From: Sclerodactyla briareus
Taxonomy: Eukaryota; Echinodermata; Holothuroidea; Dendrochirotida; Sclerodactylidae
DNA: 64,000 nucleotides
NCBI GenBank assembly: GCA_026419785.1
Contig: JAODTK010005595.1
Span: 62,001 to 126,000, forward strand
Direction: 5' to 3'
Below, piece after piece: positions 45,318 to 55,979 of this stretch. A program made the position numbers and the translations under genes. The number at the start of each line of letters is the position of its first letter. The first letter of the stretch is position 1. The notes beneath the pieces were generated by a model. It saw only the letters and a program-made list of their open reading frames with translations, was not told the origin of the DNA and ran no database searches.

Positions 45318-45461
45318 TACTCAGATCTGGAAAGTGAGTTCCCACAACCCCCACCATTTCACCAACTCTACTCACGAGCATCGTTATTTCACAGAGTACC
45401 GGCTGGCAACACCCCATCACCCTCCTCAATTTGCCAGTCAAAGTTCAAGTTCTTTGAGTAA
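45318..45461 (+). CDS. Candidate terminal exon with two open frames
   Basis: A strong acceptor (gcattctcccttccag, AG at 45316-45317) is followed by two frames that both stay open for about 47 codons. One reads YSDLESEFPQPPPFHQLYSR then ASLFHRVPAGNTPSPSSICQ and stops at 45459-45461. The other reads TQIWKVSSHNPHHFTNSTHE then HRYFTEYRLATPHHPPQFAS and stops at 45463-45465. The second is the frame that would follow from the microexon at 44679-44710. Both look like Pro/Ser-rich cytoplasmic tails. No family recognised. Confidence 0.45.
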   Translation, partial: YSDLESEFPQPPPFHQLYSRASLFHRVPAGNTPSPSSICQSKFKFFE

Positions 45462-45465
45462 ATAG

Positions 45466-45964
45466 CTATCCCTCTTTATCGGAATTTCTCTCTTTTCTGA
45501 GTCCTTCATCGCTCAAATTGAGCTTCTCAGCCGCTTGGGTTTGGATATTGGAAAAGTTTCTTTCCTCTCTCGATCGTCCGTTCGCTTGAGTCACATTTTC
45601 CTTGTGCCGAGTAGCGTAGTTTTCCTGGCAAGAAAAGACAACAAAAGTAATAGGAATTTGAAGCTGTGGGGCGATTCTGGGTCGTTAGCAGAGTTTCCTT
45701 TGCGAGTGGGGTCGGGGGGGGGCATGTCACTTTTCGGCCGAAGAGTAATAATATCTAATAATGTACGCATTCTTATATAGTGCTTCATACGCGTGATACG
45801 GTCTCAAAGCGCGAAGGCCATTATCCCTGTTCAATGGTATTTTTTTCAACCCGACCATAGTACACATCTCCCCCAAAAGCTATACACTCTGGCAACCGCC
45901 CATGTTCCCCACAACATGTCCCTGGGGACATTTCATGACTGGCTGCCATCCGTCAGCGCCTTGT
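45466..45964. other. No gene seen
   Basis: Short overlapping frames on both strands at 45527-45788 carry no motif. It could be 3' UTR of the exon above. Confidence 0.3.
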
Positions 45965-46145
45965 GGATTAAGTAACCGTCAGAGGTTCCCAATAAGTAAT
46001 GCCTGGGTATGAAATGTAATAGAAGATGAAGCTCCTTGCCCAAGGACAGCACTGGAAGGCCAACCGCGGGTTTGACTTGGAACCTTTCGATCACAAGTCT
46101 TAAGCTCCACCGACTGAACTAATCTGATCTCCAGATCGGCCCAAC
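45965..46145 (-). mobile_element. tRNA-derived SINE with V-SINE-like central domain
   Basis: Read on the minus strand: 'ttagttcagtcggtggagc' (A-box), an anticodon-like 'gacttgtgat', 'aggttccaagtcaaacccg' (B-box), then GCTGTCCTTGGGCAAGGAGC (46031-46050) followed by 'ttcatcttctattacatttc'. The 'gt(t)gtccttgggcaaggcactt' box is the known conserved central domain of V-type SINEs. The tail is not resolved. It is a different SINE from those at 6110-6353 and 54438-54650. Confidence 0.72.
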
Positions 46146-46441
46146 TTTTTACTAATTGCCCAAATTTTTCCAGTCCTATGGAAATTTTTGGGAGAAGTCC
46201 CTCCTGCCCACCCCTCTCATGTCTCCTATGTCTTGATTGTATCATGTTTGGCAATTTTCATTACTGTACATTGAAGTTGCACAAAAAATGAAAACTATAG
46301 ATGTTGCATGCCTGCCTGTACCCAAGTAATACAGCCTATGGATGGCAGTTGTTGTAGAAAATAACCTGTATTTTTTTTAACTTGCAGACCATTGAAGGAC
46401 AACTGCAGGTTATTTTTATACACAGGCTACTTTAATGGCTG

Positions 46442-47000
46442 GATAAAAACTAAATGCATCATTTCAAACCTGAAGTTCAAAGGACTTTCCGTTTTACGAA
46501 GTATAGTCAATTGAAAGTTGTGTATTGTGGAGCAGGTGTATTGCGCAAAGAACAGAAAAAATGCATCCATCAGGCAATAATAAATGATGTCATACTGCAG
46601 CATACCCTGTCAACATTCTTGTTTTCTATAAAATTCAAAAAACATTAATTTCACTTTCGCAACGCATTTAGTCTATGGGGAGGATGTGTAGTGGGTTGGA
46701 GGTGTTGATGGTTACTTTGGTGAGAGAGAAAGACAACAGAACTTCCTCTAAATGTTGACTTATTCAACAATAAATAAAACATCAAAATACATAACATAAT
46801 TTCTGTGTTGTCTGGTGACGCATGGTTATTGCACATTGGGAATCTCCCCAATTTTTCTGCTCCATGGCCCAAACTTTGAAGGCCAATAACTCCACATAGG
46901 AACATCGATTGAAACGGGGTTGGACCTTCAGATGCAGTTTCCCATTCTATTACATTTAACCTCTATTGTAACCAGCCGGCAGTGTCCTTAAAAAATCTCT
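46442..47000 (+). repeat. Dispersed ~550-bp repeat family, copy 3 of 3
   Basis: Ordered boxes: 'aaaaactaaatgcatca', 'aggactttccg', 'gtgtattgtgg', 'gtagtgggttggaggtgttg', 'agagaaagacaacagaac', 'aatgttgacttattcaac', 'acataatttctgtgttg', 'atctccccaatttttctgc', 'aataactccacataggaac' and 'cagtgtcctt'. Closest to the copy at 11536-12110. Confidence 0.8.
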
Positions 47001-49286
47001 ACAATGAAAAAAAAAGTATGTGGTGGTTTTGAGCGATCTGCCCCCCTCAAAATGACTGCTGGGATACTCTTCAGTAAGGATACATAAATCTTTGCCTTTC
47101 AAGGGTAGGTAGGTGGTATAGCAGGTTTAGCAGGTAAGTTCATCTTAGTTCTGGCTTTTTCCAATTTCTGACTGCATCAAGTTTTCATCAGTAATCTACT
47201 CTCCAGGAAAAGTTGCAATTTAAAGGGTAAGTTAAAAGTATCCTCCTCATTCTTCATTGTGGTTTTGTCTGTGATAGTCTCTCGCATGATGATTATGTGC
47301 CACAGAGAAGAATAAAAAAAAAGTTGTCTCTGGAATTCATTGAATTCTGATTTTGAAAACTATCACTAGAGCAGCAGGATGATGTAGTTCCAGGACAGGG
47401 TGACCCATAGTGGGGTGCTGCCTCATTTATCCTATAAAAAAGGGTTGATTGAAAACATGTAAAGTCCAATGACCCAGGTGATGAAAAGATGTAATTATCA
47501 AACCCTACAATTCAATTTGGATATCTAGCATGTTGCCTTGTTGAGTTGTAACATAATATCCGGGTACTTACATAGCCACCTTTGCAACGAGTGCTTGAAG
47601 CGCTTTACAACATCTTGGGCATGAAGATATAAATACTTTGGATGAATCTGCATACTAAACTGCAATATTATTCTTTGATGGAAAGGGTATATTCACAAAT
47701 GGGTATCCCATTTGGTCCAGAGCCCATGACTTGAAGGGGCCAACAGGCCCAACCAGTAACCAGAAGGTTGAATTTTGGCTTAAACTATCGCGAGTTAGTT
47801 TTAAGATACAAGGTTAATTAGAAGATTGAACAATGTTACTAGTATCCTGCTTTGATTTGTTCATGAATGGGACTTCCAGATCCATTGTTGGGGTCTATGA
47901 TTATGATTAAAATCTGGCATGGCGGCCTCTTAATCATTCAATCTTCCCGGATCGATAAAGTAACCCTACACTCTAACACCTATGAAGACAAAAAAAGGTC
48001 ACTGTTGTAGTAACTGTCCGTATATGTGTTTGTGTGCACAAGTCCTCACACATTGGTGTTTAACTGGTGTGTGCTGTTTGGACTTGGGGGAGGTCGATGT
48101 TTGATAGTGTCTGGTGAATAGTTGTCTGGTGAACAGTTCTATTACGAAAAATTGGAAAATGGTAGGTCCTGAATGGTTGTTGTCTCAACTAGCCTTCCAC
48201 TTACATAGGTAGGTATGGTTATAGGTATTATGGCCTATGCAACACTAGTTGAGAGTACAATTGGTGACTCTTCAAACGTGCACCATTTTGACAGAACCAC
48301 AGTGCAGGTGCAGTAGATGATCGTCAGGGACTAATACATCCATTAATGTCGGATCGCACTGCCCTGGATGGGGAGGGGCCAGAGTTCTTCCCCTGCAAGG
48401 GGATCCCACCGGAAAGGTAAACCAAAGATTATCGAGGAAGTGGCTGTCAATGTGTTCTGAGATAAGGACAGGGACATAAATGGGGGGGTGCTGTGGGGGG
48501 GGGACACCCCCCTGAGATCATTGAACAAGCGCCGCCCGTATCAGCAAAAAGCGGTCTATGAGCGACCAAAGCCGATTTTTAAGGAACCTTGGATTGAGGT
48601 ATAGGCCCTCGAAGAGGATGTTCGTGAACGAAGAATGCCATAAAAACAAATGGACTGTTGTTTGGAAGCCACCTTACGGAAAAAGATTGGCCACCTACCC
48701 CCTTTCCCCCCCCTCTCGTCGTGAATGTCCCACGGTGGTCGCAAAAAAAAACCCTGGAAAATTACAAAATAGGCAATCAAAAAAGTCTCAGACCCTAACC
48801 CCAGTAACATCTGGGCGGTCCCAAAGTCACACCCCCATTGGAAATTGTGTGATTTACGCCCCTGAATAAGGATAGAGCGAAAAGATTAGGTATAGGCGAC
48901 AATAGGAATGAAAGATGATATGGCAGCCATAATTGGTGAGATATTCCATGCTCTACCCATTCCTTATCCCGCCAACTAAAAATATATGGAGGAAGGAAGG
49001 AATCGGGTTAAAGGATGAGCACTTTTCAGAATTGGGATAATATATTTGTTTACTGGGGGAATTGGAATTACCCTTGCCAAGCTGTGGTCGTCCTAGATAT
49101 GCCTATGTTTTGCTGAATATTTTTTGTATAATTAAAGCAGCCCCGGTACTCAACAAACACTGTACGAATGCACCTTACATGTTGCAAGTATTGACAGTGA
49201 CAGGACCTCCCACCGTCCACCTCACCGGTCCGGCGGAGTCAGCAAAACCCTCGATGGATAACCCCTTACTGTCCATTCTTTTGCAG
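47001..49286. other. Upstream flank of the Kelch-like exon; no firm feature
   Basis: Donor-like sites occur at 47133/47134 and 47224/47225 behind acceptor-like sites, but the islands between them are under 35 bases and not convincing. C and G runs lie near 48485-48512 and 48702-48713. The promoter and first exon of the Kelch-like gene were not identified. Confidence 0.3.
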
Positions 49287-50038
49287 GACACAGTTCTGTG
49301 ATATCATGATCCCAAGTCACAGCAGCAGGGGGGCCATGGCGAGGACGGCCCTGCCCTCCCAGGAGTCCCTCTCCATCTGCTCCAGCAAGGCTACAAACCA
49401 CCTTTGAGTGCAAGTCCCTCTGGAAGGATTCCTATGGCATCTTAACGAGATGTAACGGGACCGGTTCCCTCTGTGACGTCACCCTCGTGGTCGGGGGAAC
49501 GCGCCATACCCTGTCACAGGCTGGTCATGGTACTGCCAGCCCTATTTCAGGGCGAGTAACTGACGAGATGAGAGAGAGTAGACAGAAGAGTACACGTCTA
49601 AACGACATCGATGAGCAGTGCCTTGAGCGCCTCGTGGACTTCATGTACCACATCGAAGATCGTCCTAACCGTCGAGAATGTCCAGAGACTCCTCTTCTCG
49701 GCCTCCCGTGCTCCAGTTGGAGGTTGTTTCGAGGGCGTGCAGCGAGTTCATGAAGTCGCATCTCGACCCAACCCAAATGTTTGGAGTCCTAGCTTCGCTT
49801 GAGCAGCATGGCAGACTGGAGCTCAAGGAGGCAGCCGAAAGGTTTTGCTTTGAACACTTCGTGGAACTTTCTGCATGTGATGAATTTCTTGAGATGGATT
49901 TCTCCCACATGCACTCCTTGGTCTCATCTCCTGACATCATCATTGATTGACGAACGACAGGTGTATGGTGCCATCGTGCAGTGGGTTAAACACAACCCGC
50001 CTTTCAGGGAAAGATTCCTGCCAGATCTACTGAGAGAG
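49287..50038 (+). CDS. Kelch-like (KLHL) protein, BTB-BACK exon
   Basis: Encodes the substrate-adaptor front half of a Cullin-3 ubiquitin ligase: the BTB domain for dimerisation and CUL3 binding, then the BACK domain. The exon follows an acceptor (ttcttttgcag, AG at 49285-49286), with candidate start ATGs at 49306 and 49336, and ends at a donor (GAGAG|GTAAGA). Conserved blocks in order are LCDVTLVVGG (49470s), HRLVM, PYFRA, TDEMRESRQKS (49559), LERLVDFMY, TSKIVLTVENVQRLLFSAS (from about 49648), VLQLEVVSRACSEFMKSHLD (from about 49709), LKEAAERFCFEHF, CDEFLEM and ERQVYGAIVQWVKHNPPFRE (from about 49950). Reading them needs at least six or seven one-base frame changes, with no nonsense codon inside any block. 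That argues for sequence errors over decay. Kelch-repeat exons were not found downstream, so the gene continues past a long intron or is incomplete. The KLHL subfamily cannot be fixed. Confidence 0.85.
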
Positions 50039-50040
50039 GT

Positions 50041-51128
50041 AAGAATCCTCATCGGGAACCTTTGTGTTATTGTGTCATCCATGGTGGAGCCATTGGGGAA
50101 AGATGTATGATATGATTTGGTAATTGCAAATCTCAACCAATTCCTCTGAGGCATGTGGCTTCCAACTCTGCCAAAAATGGAAAGGCTGTCTGTATGAAAC
50201 ATTCAGGTTTGAGGAAATATACAAGTCCACTTGAGCACCACAGTGGAACCAAGACCGAGACCTCGCCCATCACGACAGCAATTGCAGCCATCCTAGAGAA
50301 AATGTCCAGTGACTGCTGGAACTCGAACCTGTAATATTTGCTTGCAATGTTTTACTGATACATGCTCTGCCACTCTTCTGCCCAACTCCAATGCCCTACC
50401 ACATCCAATCTGGCTACCTATTGTCTCTCTATTGCCGGAATTCAGATGTATATTAGCCCCCCCCCCTCATTCATGGAGCACATGCCTACTCACCGCTTTC
50501 TCCAATCATTCGGTCTCCTCCAGGCCAGTGGCCGGACTGGGTTTCTGAACTTTCCAACCCCCCCCCCCCCCAACAACCTGCAATTACCAAACAGCTGGGC
50601 CAACGTCAGAGCTACTGGGCAGTCCTAGCATGGGGGCCAGCCATTGGGTCCGTACAGACAGACCACAATGGACAGGATAGTTGGCTGGGAGACGTTGTAT
50701 GCCATTGGTCGTGACCCCGGTATGAATCAGGCAGTGAACATAATCTCATATAGGTTTGTTACGCACCGGTTACTCTTTGTAGTCTTGAATAAATGTCCTT
50801 TCTCGCTGATTGGGCCAAGATTGTAGGTGAACTGACAAACATTCACAGTTGTGGCAGGTTGTGGGGCACTGAACCATTCATTTCTAGGTCGCCCTCTTCA
50901 AGGATTGCTACCCTGAAATTTGTATTCCAGATTTCCACAATCCGAGCTCACGATTCTCAGACACGGCAGGTGATACACAATTATGTGAGCTGAAATTTCA
51001 CTATATCACTGTGGGAGGCTTGTGTCTTTGCCACCCACTTTGGAAATGAAACCACACTTTTTGAATTGTGCACCACATTGTGTGATCAATCAAGATTACT
51101 GCTTTTATAAAAAAAATTTCAAATTTTT
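50041..51128. other. Intron-like; no gene seen
   Basis: C runs at about 50457-50467 and 50559-50571. No kelch-motif island could be found. Confidence 0.35.
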
Positions 51129-52430
51129 GATTCCTTGGACGGGAGTCCCAAGGAATCATGCAGTTAAGCGTGGCGTGCGTATGTATGTGTGTATGTGTGT
51201 GTGGTATGGTGTTATTAACGCCTACTTGTTTAATAAGGCCAAGTCCAAAATGCCTGGTGGGATCAAGTTCAAACTTAGTAGGTGTGCTTCCCATGATGAG
51301 TACATGAATGCTATTTATTGTTGTATGAGTAGGGGGTCAATTTTGGGCAAAAAGTGGAAACTTGTAAAATTCTGGTATTTTGGGCACTTTTACCTTGTAA
51401 TCATGCAGGCAAAGTCCAACATGCCTGGTGGGATCAAGTTCAAACTTAGTAGGTGTGCTTCCCATGATGAGTACATGAATGCTATTTATTGTTGTATGAG
51501 TAGGGGGTCAACTTTGGGCAAAAAGTGGAAACTTGTAAAATTCTGGTATTTTGGGCACTTTTACCTTGTAATCATGCAGGCAAAGTCCAACATGCCTGGT
51601 GGGATCAAGTTCAAACTTGGTGGCTGTGCTTCCCATGATTAGTACATGAACGCTATTTATTGTTGTATGAGTAGGGGGTCAATTTTGGGCAAAAAGTGGA
51701 AACTTGTAAAATTCTGGTATTTTGGGCACTTTTACCTTGTAATCAGGCAAAGTCCAACATGCCTGGTGGGATCAAGTTCAAACTTGGTGGCTGTGCTTCC
51801 ATGATGAGTACATGAATGCTATTTATTGTTGTATGAGTAGGGGGTCAATTTTGGGCAAAAAGTGGAAACTTGTAAAATTCTGGTATTTTGGGCACTTTTA
51901 CCTTGTAATCAGGCAAAGTCCAACATGCCTGGTGGGATCAAGTTCAAACTTGGTGGCTGTGCTTCCCATGATGAGTACATGAATGCTATTTATTGTTGTA
52001 TGAGTAGGGGGTCAATTTGGGTTTCAAAAGTGGAACTTGAAAATTCTGATATTCTGGGGACTTGTGACCCTTTTTTTTTTTTTTTTTTTTTGTAATCAGG
52101 CAAAGTCCAACATGCCTGGTGGGATCAAGTTCAAACTTGGTGGCTGTGCTTCCCATGATGAGTACATGAATGCTATTTATTGTTGTACACAACAGTTCAA
52201 CAGTTCAAGCGATCATCATATACGGCTTTTAAAATTCTGGTATTTTTGGCAGACCTACTTTTACCTTTAATCAGCTATGTCCAACCTGCTTGGCTGGTCA
52301 TGAAACATGCCCAGTACATTATTGCTATTAATCTCAGTTAAGCATGAGACTGTGTTCGGGAAATTAAGAACTTGAACAACCAGACTGTTATGTTCAAGGA
52401 ATCACTAAGCCTTTCGGCTTTTGGTTATCA
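51129..52430 (+). mobile_element. Array-bearing repeat element 1 (171-bp units, six copies)
   Basis: Opens with a perfect 10-bp hairpin, GATTCCTTGG / CCAAGGAATC (51129-51157), then 'atgcagttaagcgtggcgtg' and a GT-rich leader (51175-51212). The core repeats from 'aagtccaacatgcctgg' at 51241, 51412, 51583, 51749, 51916 and 52103, spacing 171, 171, 166, 167 and 187. It closes near 52397 with 'aaggaatcactaagcc' and 'tttcggcttttggttat'. Because 171 is a multiple of three, a false 206-codon repetitive frame (51022-51642) appears. A T-run (52072-52091) interrupts the sixth unit. Confidence 0.82.
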
Positions 52431-52706
52431 CATCAAGATTTCAAAAATGATTGTGCCATAGCTCAATTATTGGCTTTGACTGCTGATTCAGTGCAATGTG
52501 GATGGCCAACATGCTCAATCGCTAGCTCCATGGGGTAGTGTTCAATATGGGGTCATCATGGAAGGGCAGTATGCATAGTTCACAGATTTAGAAAATATTG
52601 ACCTGTTTTGTTGATTACCAGTTGGGCTGAAGTTTCTGGGAGTCTAGTGAAAGGACACATTGTTCCTTTGTAGCATGTAGAACACTATTGACATACCAAA
52701 CTAGAC
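52431..52706. other. No feature recognised between two repeat elements
   Basis: Contains 'atcgctagctccatggggt', possibly more repeat flank. Nothing coding. Confidence 0.3.
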
Positions 52707-53938
52707 ATGTGCAGGCGGGTAATCCGCTGACGTGTATATCCACGCACAAATGGAATTAGGACCTTCTTCTGAAAAGGAGCACATAATTGTATGTCTGTTT
52801 GACCTCTGGTGACTTGAAATGCAGTTCGTCCGAAAATCCAAGATGGCCCCTTGGAGGGTATGGCCCCCGTTGGAGGGCGTGGCCAAGCCCACTTTCGGAA
52901 TCGTTCGAGGAGTTACTTCATGGCGGACCTGTACACCGATTTAAAGGCAATCGGATAAAGCGTTATTTTTGGAAAAAAAAATCAAATGGCGCCATTGTGG
53001 GGCCATGGGGCGAAAATTAAAGTTGGTCCCAAAAGGATTTGCCAGTTCCGGAAAGTGCATATCTGCAAAAAAGTCAGTGTGTCGAAAAAATCCAAGATGG
53101 ACGCCGTTGGAGGGGTGTGGCATGCCCATTTTCGGAATAGTCCGGAGATTTCTTCATGGGGGACCTGTCCACCGAGTTTCAAGTCAATCGGAAACGCGAT
53201 TATTTTTGCGAAAAATTTCAAAATGGCCGCCGGGGGGGACAATGGGGCGAAAATTAAAGTTGGTTCAAAAATGAATCGCCCATGTCCTAAACACGCAAAC
53301 ACGCCGAAAACAGTAAGTACTCGAAAAATCCAGATGGATGACGTTGGAGCGGTGTGGCCACGCCCACTTTCGCAATCGTCTAAGATTTCTGCATGGCGGG
53401 GACTGTGCCACCAAATTTCAAGTCAATCGGATAAAGCGTTATTTTTGCCGGAAAAATTCAAACTGCCGCCATGTGGTCAAATGGGCGACATTAAAGTTGG
53501 CCCAAAACGATCGCCATGTTCCAAAAACGTGCATATATCTGCAGAAAAGTCAATTTGTTGAAAAATCCAAGATGGCCGCCGTGGGATGCGTGTGGCCACG
53601 CCCACTTTCAAACTCGTGAGATTTTAACATGACGAACATGGGTGCCTAGTTTCAAGTAATCCAGACCATGGGGTTGGAGAAGAGCTATAGATCGTGAGAG
53701 AATTACAATGCGTTTAGTCGAAAATCCAAGATGCCCGCCGCCAGAGTGGTGTGGCAACGCCACTTAGATTTTGTCTGATGAGTTATTCAGTGACAACTGG
53801 GTGCCAAGTTTGAGTAAATCGGACAATGCGTTGAAGAGCTAGAGCGCTAACAAGAAAGGCGGGCGGGTCGACGTCGCGAAGAAGACGTGCAGTCAAAACC
53901 ATAATAACACCGGACACTACAGTGTCCAGGGGATATAA
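52707..53938 (+). mobile_element. Array-bearing repeat element, ~240-bp units ('gcgggta...ggggatata' family)
   Basis: Starts 'caggcgggtaatccgctgac' and 'gtgtatatcc'. The core repeats 'gaaaatccaagatggccgcc', 'gtgtggccacgcccactttc', 'ttcaagtcaatcggataaag', 'cgttatttttg' and 'gcgaaaattaaagttgg'. The 'aaaatccaagatgg' anchor is at 52833, 53087, 53325, 53562 and 53721 (spacing 254, 238, 237, 159). It ends 'gcgctaacaagaaaggcggg', then the hairpin CCGGACACT-AC-AGTGTCCAGG and 'ggggatataataagg'. Start and end boxes match 18829-19461. The 191-codon frame at 52986 is an artefact of the array. Confidence 0.8.
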
Positions 53939-54437
53939 TAAGGTCATTGTAAAATGTCAATAAAATTTATTCAGGTGGGAAGGGGGGGTGGCGAAACCTA
54001 GTAGGTCATCACAATGGTAATGCTTTTAATGCAGTTTATATTTAGCACACCCTCTTAGTCCTTTACCCATGTAGAGCCATCTTTTAGTCCCAGTGGAGGA
54101 GAGGGTTGTAGGGTCTTGACATGATTAGGCTGACAAAATGTCAATCAGGTTTCAGCTGCACCTGTCGCCTGTCGTTTTATCTTGATAACTGCTACATTTA
54201 AAGTTCCATCCAGCCTTTGAAATATGCTAGAAAATAGGCATCAATGATAATGGGAATGAATGCCCTTGTTCGATACCTCATCACAATAAATATATATCTA
54301 CTATATATATCTACAAGAAGAACTTCAGTAAAAAGTGCAGCACTCAAATCATTTCTTTCCTCAAAAAAAAATGGTGCATCAGTCATGAATGAAACAAAAA
54401 AAGCCAACTGGCCACAACAAATGTATATGTTTCGCCC

Positions 54438-54650
54438 ATGACCGAGTGGTTGGCACAGTTGGTAGAGCATCAGCCGTCCACCTGGAGACCAGGATTCGAG
54501 TTCCTGGGTGGGGTCGTACTAAAGACTAAAATGGTACCTGTTACCTTTCGCGCTGGAGACTCAGCGATTGGAGCAGAGACAAAGGAGGGAGCAAATTGCA
54601 AGTGGCCGTCTGCGTGTGATTAATTCCATCCACCCCCAGATTGCGGTACC
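54438..54650 (+). mobile_element. tRNA-derived SINE, copy 2
   Basis: 'ttggcacagttggtagagca' (A-box from 54451), 'cagccgtccacctgg' (anticodon arm) and 'ggattcgagttcc' (B-box at 54492-54504), followed by 'actaaaatggtacctgttac' and 'ctttcgcgctggagactc'. This matches the minus-strand copy at 6110-6353 through head and body. The 3' end is not defined. Confidence 0.72.
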
Positions 54651-55504
54651 GCCAAAGGAGGCATGCCTATTCCATGTACCCCTTGAGGGATTTGCAGCTG
54701 ACAATAGGTGCATATCCAGGCAGCAGCCTTGCGCAGCTGAATAGGTTAGATCTCTGCTTGGCAAGTAATCATAAAAGCAGGGACCTATTCCACAAAATTA
54801 CACATTTTGACTTAATACTGGTGTTTTAAACAGATTTTTTTCAATTGTAGTTTTTATATCAGTCATACACTAGATTACTAAAGGTATAGATAGCTTGTGG
54901 ATGGGAAGGAGGACATGAGAATGGAAGGAATGGAAGCTGAATGGAAATTGCCTTCGAGGGTTGGTTCGGCATATGCCTAGGGGCATGATTTTGCAAACTT
55001 TTTGACATGGTATGGCTAGAAAAACAAATGCGTGCGACGCCAACCAAATTGGTGAAACTCAACATCATTACAAACACTTACAACCTCATAATGGCTGATC
55101 AAGAGTCAATGTCGAGGGCCTCCTAATATCCAGGTTTACCATGTTCGTTGGATGGTGTTAGAGTAACGCCATAATGATGACGCGGCAGTTTGTTTGAGCT
55201 ATGGTCACAACCCATAAAACAGCCTGCTCGGTGGCAGGGCGGCGAGTTTTATCAAAAAATTCGCCCAGGGACTGGGCGATGGCCGACCAGCACCTGTCGG
55301 TCTTCAGGGCATTGGTCGGCTTAACGCAGAGGTTAAAAATTCCATTGGCGCCTGGTCACTTTTCGCTCGCATCCCCACCAATAAGCTGGTGATCAGCCGG
55401 TTGTGCCTCAGGCACAGACCTATTCGAGTGGACACCATGGAACGATTCAGGTGACAAAAGTGAGGGATCAAAGGCTGCCGAGCAGGTGCTGCACGGCGCA
55501 GCAG
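54651..55504. other. No gene recognised
   Basis: No splice-supported island; frames at 54859-55392 lack motifs. Confidence 0.3.
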
Positions 55505-55610
55505 AATTAATACGCTCATTTTTGTTCGCCTGAACTGTTCAAGGAGAGAATGAGTGGTCAGTTTGTTGTGTGTGTGTCTGTCTGTATGTCTGTCTGTATG
55601 TGTGGTTAGA
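55505..55610 (+). repeat. GT-rich leader module, copy of 1780-1890
   Basis: 'catttttgttcgcctgaac', 'ttcaagg', 'gagtggtca', then GTGTGTGTCTGTCTGTATGT and 'ttagatatctcc'. Same box order as 1780-1890. Confidence 0.6.
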
Positions 55611-55979
55611 TATCTCCGACCGTGGAAAGCCATCATGCTGGAACCTTCTTGTGGAGGTGGCGGTGAAGAGTTGCCGATGTGCATCCAATGTCGTTCCCAG
55701 AAGACCCATGTCATTGAATAAATTTTGCATAATGTAAATGAAAAATTGGCCTGGAAGCCTTTTTACAAGAGATCTCTTGATCGGTAGATGCATTGTGATG
55801 CCGTTCAGGGAATAAAAAACTATGAGAGTACACGAATCGATCAGATCCCTGGCATGATGTTGTAATTTTAAGTAGTCTAATTTGCCATAATTTCTGCGAT
55901 ATTTTTGAAGTTGTTGGATTTTGACGAACTTGGTGGAGATGGTTTATCGATAGTCCCAATGAATTTTACAGTAGGGACG

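Noticed and set aside
46062..46130. Functional tRNA gene (minus strand)
   Set aside because: Followed by the conserved SINE central domain; the acceptor stem does not pair.
47100..47226. Two tiny exons bounded by acceptor and GTAAGT sites
   Set aside because: Islands of about 20-30 bases in GGTAGG-type simple sequence; signals likely fortuitous.
51022..51642. 206-codon open frame, the longest in the window
   Set aside because: It is a translation of the 171-bp tandem unit, which is a multiple of three, so the frame stays open trivially. It fades as soon as unit length changes to 166-167.
52986..53561. 191-codon open frame
   Set aside because: It is derived from the ~240-bp array; neighbouring frames show the same repeated peptides.
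50041..54000. Kelch repeats downstream of the BTB-BACK exon
   Set aside because: Looked for Tyr/Trp-spaced kelch motifs in all forward frames and found none; the stretch is repeats and intron-like DNA.
54438..54511. Functional tRNA gene
   Set aside because: A and B boxes are present but the cloverleaf is poor, and the sequence continues into a body shared with another copy, so it is a SINE head.
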